In this document: positions 12,078 to 25,400 of the stretch, piece by piece
Layout of the letters: the number at the start of each line of letters is the position of its first letter
How positions within the stretch are numbered: position 1 is the stretch's first letter
Source of the DNA: Plantago elongata
Lineage: Eukaryota > Streptophyta > Magnoliopsida > Lamiales > Plantaginaceae
Direction: 5' to 3'
NCBI GenBank assembly: GCA_036897095.1
Contig: JAYMSP010000048.1
Location: forward strand, 1 to 64,000
DNA length: 64,000 nt
The notes under the pieces: model-generated
Told to the model about the DNA's origin: nothing
What the model saw: the letters and a program-made list of their open reading frames with translations, nothing else
Database searches by the model: none
Program-made: the position numbers and the translations under genes

Positions 12078-13665
12078 TGCTCACTATAATCCAAACAAAT
12101 CCGAAACACCAAAGCAGCAACTTTCACAATCAACCAAAATTTCAAAAGTTCGGATTTTTCGATTCATTCATCCACCAAACATCCCAATACAGCTCCCCAA
12201 TTCGACAACAATCAATTAAATGCGGATAATAATTGAACCCTGGAAGACGAAAATCGACTCAATAAGGCATGATCTATGAACACAACCAACGCTGATTCGT
12301 ATAAACAAATTACAGCTAGGAATCAAAAGGATAAAGATAGAGCAATTGAGTGAAACAACAGTATATATTGTAAGTAGAGACACATAAATTAGGTAAAAAA
12401 ATAAAGTGATAATACCTGAATGGAATAATGAATGAATAAATTGAGAAACGTCGGTTCATATGATAAGGAATTAGGCCATGAATGAAAATGTGAAATTGAC
12501 AAGAGAGCGAATTTTGCGTGTTCGATTTGGGGAAAGAAGAAAGATCCGAAAAGGAGGGAAATATTAGATTAATGGAGTCACTACTAAACAGAGAAAGAAA
12601 TATTATGATGATGATGATGATGATACAAAAAAGAAGCAAATCTCCACTTCTGCAAATCCATATAAACTTATAGTGCTATAAATTGTGAAGTACAATATTT
12701 CCATGCATTTATTTCTTTTCATTTTCCATATAATTGAGATACACAATAAAAAGACAAGATTTTTGTTCAATTCGGGCTTTTTCTTTCTTTTTAATGCAGT
12801 AGATCATACCATTTACCCGCGAAGTTGCTTTCAAATTTAAGCGCGAATTTATATTAAAATTTACGCATGCATAATTTAAAATTTTGAGTTTGATTTGTTA
12901 AAAGTCCGGGAGATGATTCGTGTAAGATTGTAAATCTTTGGAGATTATCTCATAATATGCGATTTTTAGGCGCAAATCTGACATATTGAAATTTGTAGGT
13001 TCAAATTCGACCGTTTATTATTTTATTTTAGATGAATTCGACCTTTTATTTCGAAAGTTCAGGATATAACTTCTAAAACTCGTGTGAAGTGTGGAGTGCT
13101 CTTTAAAAATCTTACGCGTTGCGATGTGACCTCTAAAATTTTTCAACTTTTAGAGACTACCACACATTCATGCCATTAAAACCTTTTGGCCCAGATCACA
13201 CACGAAAATTCACAACTAACTTGTATTTTACAATTTTAGAGACTATCACAAATGTATTGATGAAAAATAAACTAACTCATAGAATTCATGCACAATCTTA
13301 TATTAGAATGTATTTTATGTGAGTATTCACGCATCAATGATATTAGCTAGATTACTATTTAACTTTGAGTTTTATTTACTTTTACATGATTTATTTGTGC
13401 CAAGCACGAAGACCTCAGATAAGAGGAACTACAAATCGTATGTTAAAAATTCACATGTTTTTATTCCAGTTGCAATTCTGTACAGTGTACAACACTTGGT
13501 GTTACAGTGAATGGTGAGCCAGTGACTTCACACTTCAACAATTAGAATAGAAAAAGAACAAGAAATAGATACACCATAAACAATATATTTACAAAATTGT
13601 ACAATATGTGGATCTATCAATCAACCACAGGTTGAAAAGTTAATCCAAATGTGTTCAGTATTCAG
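12078..13665. other. 5' UTR/promoter of the PP2A B' gene and 3' flank of the SPD1-like gene
   Basis: The proximal part (12078 to about 12660) is the probable leader of the B' gene, including its inferred UTR intron. Beyond it is AT-rich promoter sequence. No coding exon was recognised; the short frame at 13319-13510 has no family features. Confidence 0.55.
12605..12624. repeat. (ATG)n microsatellite
   Basis: An uninterrupted 20-bp run of the trinucleotide atg, near the probable transcription start of the PP2A B' gene. It is a likely length-polymorphic marker. Confidence 0.9.
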
Positions 13666-16600
13666 TTACTCCGGGAGAACTGGCAGGCGAGCAACGCTAG
13701 TTCCACCAGCGGCACCAGGGACCAGGTTGGGCCCCACATAGTTGAGCAAACTTGAGCTCGGCTTGGTAGTTTTCTTGTTTAGCTTCTGCGGAAGGATTTG
13801 CAGCCTGGGGTTCGATTCAGAACCTGACTTCTCAACAGCTAATTGGTAACTCTCGACTAGCTCAACCTGTAGAGCAACAATCTCAGAGCGCCTTGGTAGA
13901 AGTTCTACTGGTTCGCCTCCTGGTATAACAATGTACTCTATAGCAAGTCGAACTTCCTGGTAGAAAAAAAAAAAAACTTTCAAGCTCAGTCAATCAGAGA
14001 ATGTAATATATCAGTCTGTTTAAATAGTCGTGTGCATGAAAGACAATAAATGATTTAAGACCCTGGAGTTTGATGAACTTAAAGAATTTGTAACTCTGCC
14101 TTGCCGACTAGCCTCTAATTTAGTTCTAGCAATAGCAGGCATTTTCTCTATTTGGAAGTAAAATGCTAGGGTAGTTGAAGTTTCTGCCGATCTAGAGTCT
14201 AGACTAACACCCAGCTGCTCTTCCATAAAATTAAAACATTTACACACTATTTTAGCATGTTTCTCTATATTTCACTGCATTCTGCGAACACTGCCTGATA
14301 AATCAGTTATATGTGTTGTATTTATAAATTTCAATTAGAAGGGTAAGGTTCACCATCAAATTCATATTATTTGGGTGAATATTTCTATCTAGTTAAAATA
14401 ATCACAGGGGAAAAATCTACGCACCTCCAAGGCATCAATCTCCTCGAGCGATGGTTTTCTTGTTGGGGCATCATCTTCAATCTCAACATTCGGTGAAGCT
14501 TTACGTGATTGCTTTTGTTTGAAACTTAATGTATCCATCTCAAGAATCATGCGGACTGCCTTTACCATTTGAGCCATTGTAGTGGACTGCAGAATTCATG
14601 AAAATTAACCAAAATACGTCCGTAAATAGAAACAAGGAACAGACTGTAGAAAACCAGTATGGCTACATACCTTGATGACAAATACGGGCAACTTATGGAA
14701 TTTTGCAACACCACGTATCCATGAAGTCTGTTTCATTTCAAAACTCGGTACTAAAATAGCATCTGCTGAACTGACATCATCTGTTATGTCAATTTTATCT
14801 TCGAGCCCCATTACAGCTGATACTTGCATTAAATCAGCTTCTTGTATCTGAAATTTAAAATGCAGCCAAAGACAAAACTAAGTTAATCTGGCAAACAAAT
14901 GTATCGGAGTCTTAGTACAACAAGCAGTAATGATTTAACATTATAATTTACAAGCATAGTCTTAAATTTAGATCCAGAAAAGAAAATATAAACAGCATTG
15001 CATTTTTTCTTGTTCAAGTTCTTGAAGTAAATATGAGTATGGAAAAAGTGTCTGGAATAAACAAACTGTATGTTGAAAGTACCTTGTAAGCATAAACCAA
15101 AACTGGTGAGGTTTTTCTGTTCTTGGATCCTTTAATTTTCACTTTCCTGGGCTTGGGATAAGAACCCATGTCTTCCTCATCATATGACATTGGTTGTAAT
15201 CTACTCTCTTCATCTCTGCTATTTGTCCCAACAAAATCCCCAGCAGATTTTTCATCGGAGGATCCAGTCGATTTCAATATATTAGCTCCGTTACGTCTTC
15301 TGGGGACTTCAATCAATGGAGATTTTACGAATGTCTCCATATCCTCTCTAATAAGATCTTCTGTAGGTTGCGTCAATTTCAAGGAACCGTCAGAGTCAGC
15401 ATCCATGGTTCGTACTTCAAATGATGGAGGTTTTCCTGTTAAAGATGACACTTGTCAAACCTTGCTTCTGGAGACGTACAATAAATTTCTTATTTTGACG
15501 GCCTCTCTCATGTTTCAAAAAGTTTATGGAAAAACAAAGGGGATCCTACGAAATAACATGGTGGGATATGTTCCATGAGGTATAGATGAAACAAGATTTT
15601 TAAAATACCTGCGAGTAAGGCATCTACTGTTGCATCTAGTCTATGATGAACTCTGCATTCAGTTTTTGATACCATCTCAACTGCACAGGTAAATGTAGGA
15701 GGTCCTTTCCTCTCAAGTATAGTCTTCTGCACCTTCCTCTTTCTTGCTTCCTCATCACCTAGAGTAACACTCTGTTTCCAACACGACAGAAAAAGGTTAT
15801 TCAGAAAATGTTTACCCAAGCAAGCATTATAAATGCCAATAGACAGACTTACAAGCTACACAAATACTAGAGCTATTCTTAAGCTTATCACATAGTTCTC
15901 TTACACATAATACTAAGCAAGATGAACATTCTCCGCCTTCATTATATATAGATAATATGTATTCTTCAGCAAAAGTCGTATTTGCACCTCTATTCCACCA
16001 ACAAGCATCTGCAAAGAGGGATTTTTTATGACACTTTCAATGGTAATTCCATGTGCTGTAGCAACGAGCTGAACTCCTCTTTGGGCAATTGTACTGGCAG
16101 CCAAAGCTTCCAACTCAGTTCCAATTTCATCGATGATAATGGTTTGAGGCATGTGGTTTTCAACTGCTTCAATCATTACCTAGGAAAGATGGAAACAGAC
16201 ACAATAATTAGAAACGCAAACGATTATGAAGAAAAAGAGCAGTAGGATCATGTCATACATTATGCTGCAAGTGAACATTTGGAACTTGCATTCTTCTAGC
16301 TCGACCTATACCAGAATGTGGCACGTCTCCATCACCACCTATTTCATTCGAAGTATCAACAATAACTACACGTTTCTTTTCTTCATCAGCCAGAGTTCTT
16401 GCAATTTCCCTAAACAAATCTCCCGCATTAGTACACATAAAATTGGTTCACTAACATTAAATTAAACTGCCAAAGAAGTTTCTGGAGGATCAAACAAGTT
16501 GTACCTGATTAAGGTGGTCTTGCCAACTCCTGGAGGTCCTATGACCAATATGGAGCCTCCTCCTTCGACTAAGTCACGTATGATTTCAGCACTTCCAGAT

Positions 16601-17581
16601 ACAGCCCGACCCACCCGACACGTAAGGCCAATAATTTGCAGTTTACGGTTTCTGATGGCACTTATACGGTGCAGAGAGTGATTGATCCCGGAACGATTGT
16701 CATCAGCAAACTCCCCAACCTGTTGATCATCAATTTCACCACTATTACACTATATTCTACAATCCTTGTTTCATAAAACTAACATAATTTATACTAAATG
16801 CAATTATCAATATGCATAAGATAATGCATCCATGACTACTTAAAAATGATATGTATTTCTATATATATGTGGCAAATAACTTGAATATGACCTCACTATC
16901 ATATTCAACTATAACAAAGTACTTGAAGTAGTAAGTTGTTTATTAAGATTGTCTCAATCAACTAAAAGATCACTTTTTTATGCATGATCATTGTTTATTT
17001 TATTCTTTCCATTGCTAACCAATTGTATAAAAACATGATTTACACACATCTCACTAGCAAAGTAGCAATATTTACGAAGAATCAACCTTGGAAATAGCCT
17101 GTTCCAGATCCTCAAGCTTGACAGGATCTTCCGATATGATCCAATCACCGGCCGGAAACCGCGCAATCGGCTTTCTCCCCAAGTCCATAACCACCTCAAT
17201 AAGCTCCCCAATCTCCTCATGCCCATACAGAACCTGCCTTATCCTCAACGGAACTATCTCAAGAAACAGCTCCATATCAGACACCACCCCATTCTCCCGC
17301 GAGACGTAACCGGACGTAGACGGCGTATCCGGCAAAACTGACATCAACCCATTTCCCAACGTAGCCCAGTCCCTCGGCCTCCGTATCTCAACCGACCGGA
17401 AATCCCTCGCAGGAGAACCACAAGAAGCGATCCTCCCCCGCCTGCTACGTGTTCGACGAAATGCCGATGAGAAAGGACCCGAAAAAGTGCAGGTTTGTAA
17501 GTAGGCAAGAGTGGAGCTTGGGAGCTGCTGAACTGGGTGCAAATCGATCAGCAGGAAATTCGAGCAGGTTAGTGCTGTCAT
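13666..17581 (-). CDS. SPD1: Plastid ycf45/SPD1-type P-loop ATPase with C-terminal R3H-like region
   Basis: Nine exons join in frame on the minus strand: 17581-17087, 16719-16505, 16409-16259, 16179-15988, 15771-15609, 15435-15083, 14847-14671, 14586-14425 and 13956-13666, giving 732 residues. The N terminus is rich in Ser/Arg without early acids, as in a chloroplast transit peptide. The ATPase core has Walker [10 protein letters not shown] (about residues 226-234), a [14 protein letters not shown] segment and Walker B TIIIDEIG. The remainder matches the uncharacterised ycf45 family, which is encoded in some algal plastids and cyanobacteria. The C-terminal block with [19 protein letters not shown] resembles the nucleic-acid-binding R3H-like end of that family. 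In Arabidopsis, SEEDLING PLASTID DEVELOPMENT 1 is needed for cotyledon chloroplast development; the mechanism is unknown. It lies close to the SCPL49-like gene, as in Arabidopsis. All splice sites are GT-AG. Confidence 0.9.
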
Positions 17582-19368
17582 TTTTAATTTTTGTTGACTC
17601 TTACAAGAAATGAATGAGAAGCAAGAAAGTATAAAAGAGAGGTGTTTAAAATTGAAATTGGAATGGAAGTATTTGGTGATTGGTTGGTGAAAGATTTTGT
17701 TGATGAGGGAAGGAGGGAAGATTCGTTGGGATCTTTTTTCCTATGCCATTGGAGAATGGTGAACAACAAGAAGAGTGGAAAGACAAGAGAGAAGAAGCTA
17801 GCTTGTCCACAAGAAACTGTACAACGTGGAGATGTATCTGAGTTACAGCCACAGATTGGGATTGCGTGCTCTGATTGGTCTACTTTCGTTGCTTCATTTC
17901 TCAAAAATTGCACAAGTAAGATAGACTTTTCTTCTTTACTAATTCTTCTATTTTAATCCATGATTGTTATACTGTTAGAATGATAATTTTTTTATTTAAA
18001 TTAAATATTTTAAAAAAATAATTCAATTTTAATTTAAAAAAATCACTCCAATTATAAATCACTCAGTTCCTCAGCCTTCTTAAATATCTCATGTAGTGTT
18101 AATCAGTAGTTTAATTACATCATTTATTTGACTCTTTAGGTTTCAGAATTCAGAGTTGTTTGTTGACACGTTAGATCTTTGATACCCCATTACTATAAAC
18201 ATTTGCACTTTCAAAGGATATTAGAGGTTACAATAGGGACTATGTCGCACTCACGCGAATTTAATTTATTTTATATACGTAAATTTTAATTGATGATAGT
18301 TTAAAATAATGTTCCAACAAGTCCCCACGATCCCATGTGATCAGGCAATATTAATTTTGGTAGCTGAACTACCAAATAACTCATCATCTGCCTAACCCAT
18401 TTCCCACCTGAATCAGAACTTGTTCCAGGCAAGACAAGCTATATATTCTGAGGAGTTTGTTTGGGAATTGGGATTACCACTCGACTTGCTCTCTTGAATA
18501 ATTAAGAGGGCGTTTATCTCCCCTTCCAAATCAAATAATTTATAAAAAAATTTAATTTTAATTAAAAAAGTCTACTAAAATTTTATACGAACCAGTCCCA
18601 TATATAGTTTGCAATACAGCCAAAATAACATTTTTGGATTTCGTTACCCTGCACTATTAGAAATGGGAATGTTTGGTCAAACATATTCTCCCACCAAAAT
18701 TTGCTCATTATCTCAATTAACTCAGTTATCACTTTCTAATCCAAAAATTAACTTTATTTTTCAGTCACTTATGTTAAAGCACAGGTGAGTACATGATACC
18801 ATTTCATTCATCTAAAATCTCAAAATTATAAAGATATAAAATCGAAAAAAATAATCACTCATATATATCAATCCTCCATCAATATTAATCACACATGAAA
18901 ACCACCTAGTCTGTTGTAGTAGTTGCATTAGGTCGATATCAACAAGTGTAAACCAGTTGTCTGTAGTTTTAGGCCTGAACGGTTTTAATCTTTCATTAAA
19001 TATACATACGTAAATTATTTTTTAGTATCAATAAGACGTGTTAAACAAAGTGTAAATCGGTTTTTATAACTCACAGATTAATTAGCTGGGAGTCAAAGAC
19101 CAATTTTACACGTGTAGATCAGAGAGATGAAGCTCATGCTGACAAATCAATACGTGTCAAGAGCAGAGGAAGCATCTTTTGCATGGCAACATTCAACAAA
19201 CCGCTCAATTTGTTCTTCTTGCAAATTTCACCATCACCCTAAAAAATCAGATCTTGATAAGGCAAATTAAAGGAAAAATCATTCACATTTTCAGGATCAA
19301 GTGCTTCCACTTATCAGAGTAGGAGCTCTGCTACTTCACACTCCAAATCAAACCACTGAATCCACAAA
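17582..19368. other. Divergent promoter region between SPD1-like and RD19-type genes
   Basis: The proximal left part is the SPD1-like leader. The rest is AT-rich. A segment at about 18540-18610 (taattttaattaaaaaagtc ... accagtccca) resembles stretches at about 54670-54740 and 51260-51340, so it may be a low-copy dispersed repeat. ABRE-like ACGTGT elements lie 260-210 bp before the protease ATG and are listed separately. Confidence 0.5.
19108..19158 (+). promoter_or_regulatory. Pair of ABRE/G-box-like elements upstream of the RD19-type protease
   Basis: ACACGTGT at 19108-19115 contains a perfect CACGTG G-box, and ACGTGTC at about 19152-19158 is a consensus ABRE core. Paired ACGTG elements close to the gene are a known arrangement for ABA-responsive bZIP control. 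They lie 210-260 bp before the ATG at 19369. Function is inferred from sequence and from the dehydration-linked RD19 family. Confidence 0.5.
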
Positions 19369-21459
19369 ATGAACGGAGGATCAGCTCTAACATACGCCTT
19401 GCTCACTCTACTCTTAACCTGCACCGTCTACGCCGAAAACGACCCGAAAATCCTCCAAGTGACCGATCATGAGCTCCACCACGCGAACAACTACCTCCTC
19501 GGCACGGCGGCGGAGATGAGGTTCCAGAGCTTCATGGTGGAGCACGGGAAGGAGTACTCGACTCGTGCCGAGTACATGCACCGACTCGGGATCTTTGGGA
19601 AGAACCTTCTGAGGGCGGCTGAGCACCAGGTCTTGGATCCTACTGCGGTGCACGGTGTGACGCAGTTTTCAGATTTGGAGGAGGATGAGTTTGAGAGGAT
19701 GTATTTAGGGGTCAAGGGTGGAGATGGTGGTGGTTTGGCGGAGAATGCGGTGGTGGCGGCGGAGATGAGTGTGAAGGATTTGCCTAAGGACTTTGATTGG
19801 CGGGAGAAAGGTGCTGTTACTGATGTCAAAACGCAGGTAATTAGTTCAAATTTTGACTTCGAATTAATATTGAAATCTTCGGATGTTGAAGTTTCATTAT
19901 ATAATTGAATTGAAAATTTTAGCATCAGGGAATTAAGATTGATTCGTAGTTAAACATGAGTTTTGTTTGAGTGCAAAAAGTCAAATTTACGAAACAGGTT
20001 GACGGAGTTACTTCCTAGCTATGTTACAAAAAGATTAGTGCATATGACTATGCCTGACATATTAATAGTATTGGTTAGATCTTGCTGAATGGACTACTTT
20101 GGTAGAGAATTTGATGCTGTAGTTTCTCCCAAGTTGGAAATAGCTAAAAATGTGTTCATAAGTTTGATCCGGACTCGAGAGTGTAAGTGTAACTCATGAT
20201 AAGTTCAGAACTGAATGAATATGATATAGAAGATCCAAAAACACAAAATCTTATTCAAGTATGACCATATCCTGCATATATTCTCTACTACCAAGTATGA
20301 TCTATATTACTACTGAGAAATGAGAATACAGTTACTGTGGGTGTAGTTTTGCAAGTGTATTAGCTGCTAATGCGACAACAAGATTCATCATCCTTTTGGT
20401 TTCTTTTAATTGAATCATAGTAATTAACTGGTTAAATCTAGTTGTAACATCAGAAAGGGATAAATGGTCTGTTGTGAATTGCCTGAGCCGTTGGCTTTTT
20501 GTTCAATATCATGAAATCGAACTGTTACGTGTATGCCAATCGGTCATTCTATGCCTGATGAATTGTATCACGTCAAATACAGGGGTCTTGTGGATCTTGC
20601 TGGGCTTTTAGCGCCACTGGAGTTGTTGAAGGAGCAAATTTCATTGCAACAGGGAAGCTCTTGAACCTTAGTGAGCAACAGCTTGTTGACTGTGACCATG
20701 CGGTTAGATTCTATCATCTTAAGTCCTTGTTTACAGTAAAAATGCATATTCTAATTCTGCTTAAAAAGAGGAGAAAGCCTGTGATAACAAGAGTACATTG
20801 TTTGTGTATGAAGTGTGATGCAACTGAGGAGAAAGCCTGCGATGATGGATGTGGGGGTGGGCTTATGACCAATGCCTACAAGTATCTGATTGAGGCTGGA
20901 GGCATCGAAGAGGAGAACACATACCCTTACACTGGAAAAAAGGGCAAGTGCAAATTCAATGCTAAGAAAGTTGCTGTCAAAGTCTCGAACTTTACCTCCA
21001 TCCCGGTTAATGAAGATCAGATAGCTGCCCACCTTGTTCATCACGGTCCCCTTGCAGGTACTTGCAGTGATCATTTCAATTGACTGAATTTTTTAGCTCG
21101 AATAAGAATGTTCATTTGATCAGTTACATTTAGTATCATGTTCTAGAAACAGGCCTTCTTACACTACTTCAAATGTGTTTATTGCAGTTGGCCTGAATGC
21201 GGTGTTTATGCAAACGTACATTGGTGGCGTTTCATGTCCACTTATTTGCTTCAAGAAGTCTGTCAATCATGGAGTTCTCCTTGTTGGTTACGGATCCAGC
21301 GGCTTCTCCATCCTTCGACTTGGGTACAAGCCTTATTGGATTATCAAGAACTCGTGGGGAAAACGCTGGGGTGAACATGGGTACTACCGTCTTTGTCGGG
21401 GCCATGGTATGTGTGGAGTGAACACAATGGTCTCTGCGGTGATGACAAAGACCTCCTAG
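19369..21459 (+). CDS. RD19D-like: Papain-like cysteine protease, RD19 type (cathepsin F-like)
   Basis: Four exons, 19369-19836, 20583-20702, 20814-21057 and 21188-21459, give 367 residues. There is a signal peptide (about residues 1-22), then an I29 inhibitor prodomain ([18 protein letters not shown] ... [13 protein letters not shown]), then a C1A protease domain beginning near [13 protein letters not shown]. Catalytic elements are complete: oxyanion Gln156 and Cys162 in [11 protein letters not shown], His305 in [11 protein letters not shown], and Asn332 in IIKNSWG. The product should mature by prodomain removal in vacuole or protease bodies. The second intron (111 bp) has no in-frame stop and is a multiple of three, so its retention would add 37 residues inside the catalytic domain. 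It also carries a near-copy of downstream exon sequence. Neighbouring PMR6-like and B' genes favour the RD19D ortholog (inferred). ABRE-like sites lie upstream. Confidence 0.92.
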
Positions 21460-22456
21460 TCAACTGTTCTAATTATTGGAACTAGCATTTAATATTTAGT
21501 TTGTTGACAAAAACTATGCTACAAGTAATACTACTAGTTGTTCTCCTTGATGCTTGTTTTCGACCATGTACATAGGCATAAACGGCACTCTACATGATCG
21601 GAGTGATTGTAAAATATGTAGGTCAATGTGTTGATCTGGCTCTCCTTGGATTGGGGAAGTCAGTATACATCTAGAGACAAGATTTGGCGTGAAGGTTATG
21701 AGAGACACTGTCTGCCATCTTGTGTTCGTCTGAGTGTGTGTTTTTGCTCCTCCAGTTTTATAGGCTGAGCTAGTGAACCCGGTCTTATTGGATTCCGAAC
21801 TAACGAAGAAGTCAAAAAATGATTTTTGCAAGTGCCTTTCCAATTGTGAAGGTTGATGCCAAATAAGAACATGTAGGTGAATGGAGCACAATTTACAAGT
21901 ACATGAAAACATGACAATAATTGAATTCATTACTTCCATCACAAATATATGGATATAAGTCATAACGTCTTTGGAAAACTGTTTTGGTTGTAGCCTTAAG
22001 AATAATTCGCCCCTCGAAAGGTTAAAATGTTTGAAGTTCAGCGATTGAAATTGATTTTCGTAATATTTGCAATCATATGCCCTTTTACTTTAAAAGAACA
22101 CAATTTTAGGCTTCTTTGTTCACTGTCACTAACTGTATCGAACAAAAGCAGTCGAACCTCTCCTCGAGTCCTTGCGGGACTAGTGATCGGGTAATGTCCA
22201 CGTTAACTCCCAACTCCCACGTACACGCGTGGTCCTGGAAGATCTCAACACCGTAGATTCCGTTTAGGATCATACTTCTTACATATATAAATCAATCATC
22301 TGATCTGACTATTAATCTAATTCATTCTAATCCGAGTTCAAAAACAGACAGAACTGTGTAAATATTAACTTTCTCCACCTATAAAACTCCCATCTGAAAC
22401 ACAAGAGGAGAACACAAACACAAAGAGTGTACTACTGTGTGAGCAGAATATCAGCA
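21460..22456. other. Intergenic: protease 3' UTR and SCPL promoter
   Basis: Holds the 3' UTR of the RD19-type gene and the promoter of the carboxypeptidase gene. ACGT-containing sequence (cccacgtacacgcgtgg) lies near 22217. A TATA box is listed separately. The minus-strand open frames at 21514-21963 show no family features. Confidence 0.55.
22380..22386 (+). promoter_or_regulatory. TATA box of the serine carboxypeptidase gene
   Basis: TATAAAA sits 77 bp before the ATG at 22457. Transcription would then start near 22410 and give a short A-rich leader (acacaaacacaaag). Confidence 0.6.
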
Positions 22457-25400
22457 ATGAAGGCTTTCACGCTAAGCAAACCCTCTTGCTTTCTCCTCCT
22501 CCTTCTCCTCCTCGTATCTCCGCCTTACTCCGCCTTTGCGCTGCTCCGTACACCGTCGATTTCCGCCGAGAAGCTCATCCGAGACCTCAATTTGTTCCCT
22601 GAGCAATCGATCAATGTTTTCGACGGAAAGAGCAGTCTTGATTTCCCTGAATCCAAGATTGTCGAGAGGCGGTTTAAGTTCCCCAATACGATTGATGAGA
22701 GTGGTGTTTCAGCTGAGGAGTTAGGGCACCATGCTGGTTACTACAAGATTGAGCATTCTCATGCTGCAAGGTGATTTTTTTCCCTTGGATTACAGTGTTT
22801 CTGTTCTATTGCCTTTTCGTGTTCTGATTTTGATTTTGTTGTTCGTATCGATTGTTAAAAATTGGAGCTTTACTATTCTTTTGCCATTATATTGTTCTGT
22901 TTATGCACAGAATACATATACTATCTCTGTGTGTGTGTTGTCTTTTGAGGAGTGAAGTAACTAGATCACCTTAAAATTAGAGAGGAGATTGTTTTAGATT
23001 GTGAGTAATGCGAAAGCGCAAAAGATTGGATTTTTCTGGGATAGCCTGCACTAATTGTATACAGCTGCTATATATTTATATACATGGTATTATGATTTAT
23101 GAATTATGAGCAAGTGGTTGGAAAGATTAGGTTTGCTTCTTCTAATGTTTAGGAAAAACCAATTGAAACACTTGGGTGGTGGACTGGTGGTGGAGGTGTA
23201 GGTTTAGAATGATCTGTTGGCTTTCACTGATGTTTGGGAAAGAGAGGCCAAAGAATGGTCTTAGCCGAAAACACTAGAAGTTGCTTTAACAAATCTTATC
23301 TTGGTGAGAGTTCAAATGGACGAAGTCTACATTCGTTTACTGTATAGGTGATACAAATAATACTATTATGGTCATGGATGACATCCATCAATTGTGTGAA
23401 AAGATGTGGTAGAAGAATTTCTTCGTTTATTTTATGAGGCCGCCATTATTGGATGTTGGTTCGGTGAACTAAAGCCTCTAACTTCTGTTTGTGATTGCAG
23501 GATGTTTTACTTCTTCTTTGAATCACGAAATAGCACAGAGGACCCTGTTGTCATCTGGTTGACTGGTGGGCCTGGTTGTAGCAGTGAGATGGCGCTTTTC
23601 TATGAAAATGGCCCTTATACTATTGCCAATAACTTGTCTCTTGTGCCGAATGAGTACGGATGGGATAAGGTAAATTCTCACAATGTGAATAAGCTATTGT
23701 TCAGCTACAGATATACTAGTTACGTCGATATCCATTACAAATGCTAAGTTTTTTGACGAGTGAATTTAGAGTGAGTATTCAATAGTTTCCTTCTGAGCTT
23801 ATTGCTTGAGGAACATCCATCTGTTAGGTTGAACATATATAAATATGAAACTCACTACATAATACTGCTGTGAACTTTGAATTATGAATGGTGGAATTAG
23901 TTTGTCTTTTTAATTTTTAGGTTAATTAAAATGTTTCCCTAAAGATAGTTGTCCCTGCTTCATTTTTCAACTTCTTTTATAAATTATGATCTTTTTGCTT
24001 ATTTGCTATATCTGTCCCTGCTTCATTTTCAACTTTTTTTATAAATTATGATCTTATTGCTTATTTGCTATATCTGTCTCCGAAATGGTTGGTTGATGAT
24101 CTCACCGTGAGAATTCCCCTGTTTTTTCTAATTTTATCATCTGTACATCATATTTCGACAAAGTTTTTATTATTCTTGCAGTGCTGCAGAAATATAATAT
24201 TGCAGTGTTCATTAACATACATAGTACTATATATTTTTGTTTCTCTGAGTGTGCCTTTTCAAATATAAGCATTTCCTATGCAAGCAAGTACGTGACATTT
24301 TATTTCATATTGCTGAACAAAGAACATTCTTTTGTGATAATTGTGTAGGTTTCCAATATTTTGTTCGTTGACCAACCTGTTGGGACAGGATTCAGCTACA
24401 GTACTGACAGACGCGATGTTCGTCACAACGAAAATGGTGTCAGTGATGACTTGTATGACTTTCTGCAGGTTAGTTTTGTTTGTGCACTTATGCCCCTATT
24501 ACTTATTCTTCAGACAGCCTCTAGCTACAGCAGAATTTCATCCTTCACAAATTAACGGGTCTGTTATCATTGTTCCCTGGGGAAGAGTTGAAGTTGTGGA
24601 TATTTTAACCTTTGTGCAGTATACAATGTGATGTTTGGGTTCCTGTTTTATGAACAGCAGGCTAAGCCTTTTATTCCATAATTGCATCATAAAAAACCTG
24701 CCGGTCTTCTTGGTGGAAATCAGTTTTATCAAACTCAGTGTGTATGTGTCATACTTAATGACATTTGATGAGTCTAGCAGCTTTGTGGTGCACATCAGCC
24801 AAAAAATAATTACATAAAATATTCTCTACAGAAACTGTGTATCTCATCTAGCAGTCTTCAAATTAGACTGTGTTTTAGTATGCCCATAGTGTATAATTTA
24901 TGCAGGTGAGTTCTCACTTTGGAAGTTTCTTGTAGGCGTTCTTTAAAGAGCATCCCAAACTGGCCAAGAATGATTTTTACATCACTGGAGAGTCATATGC
25001 TGGACACTATATTCCCGCTTTTGCTGCACGTGTCCATAAGGGAAACAAAGCAAATGAAGGGATCCATGTGAACTTGAAGGTATTTGTCAATGCCTACCTC
25101 TGAGTTCATTTTTCTTCTGTAGTATGTGTCCATTACTTACTAATGAAAACATACAGGGATTTGCTATTGGAAATGGTCTCACTGACCCAGCAATTCAGTA
25201 TGCTGCATATGCGGATTATGCATTGGATGCGGGTCTCATTAAGCAAACTGAGCATGATCGCATCAACAAGGTGCTTCCACTCTGTGAAACAGCAGTAAAA
25301 CTTTGTGGTAACTTTCTTACTTCAGTCCTGGAACATTTTTTTTTTATCCAGTTACATGTGCCTATATGCTATTTGGTTGTCTGTTGACAAGCTTTGTTTC

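Noticed and set aside
12990-13015. B-box-like ggttcaaattc near 13000
   Set aside because: No A box at the proper distance and no flanking duplication, so not called a SINE.
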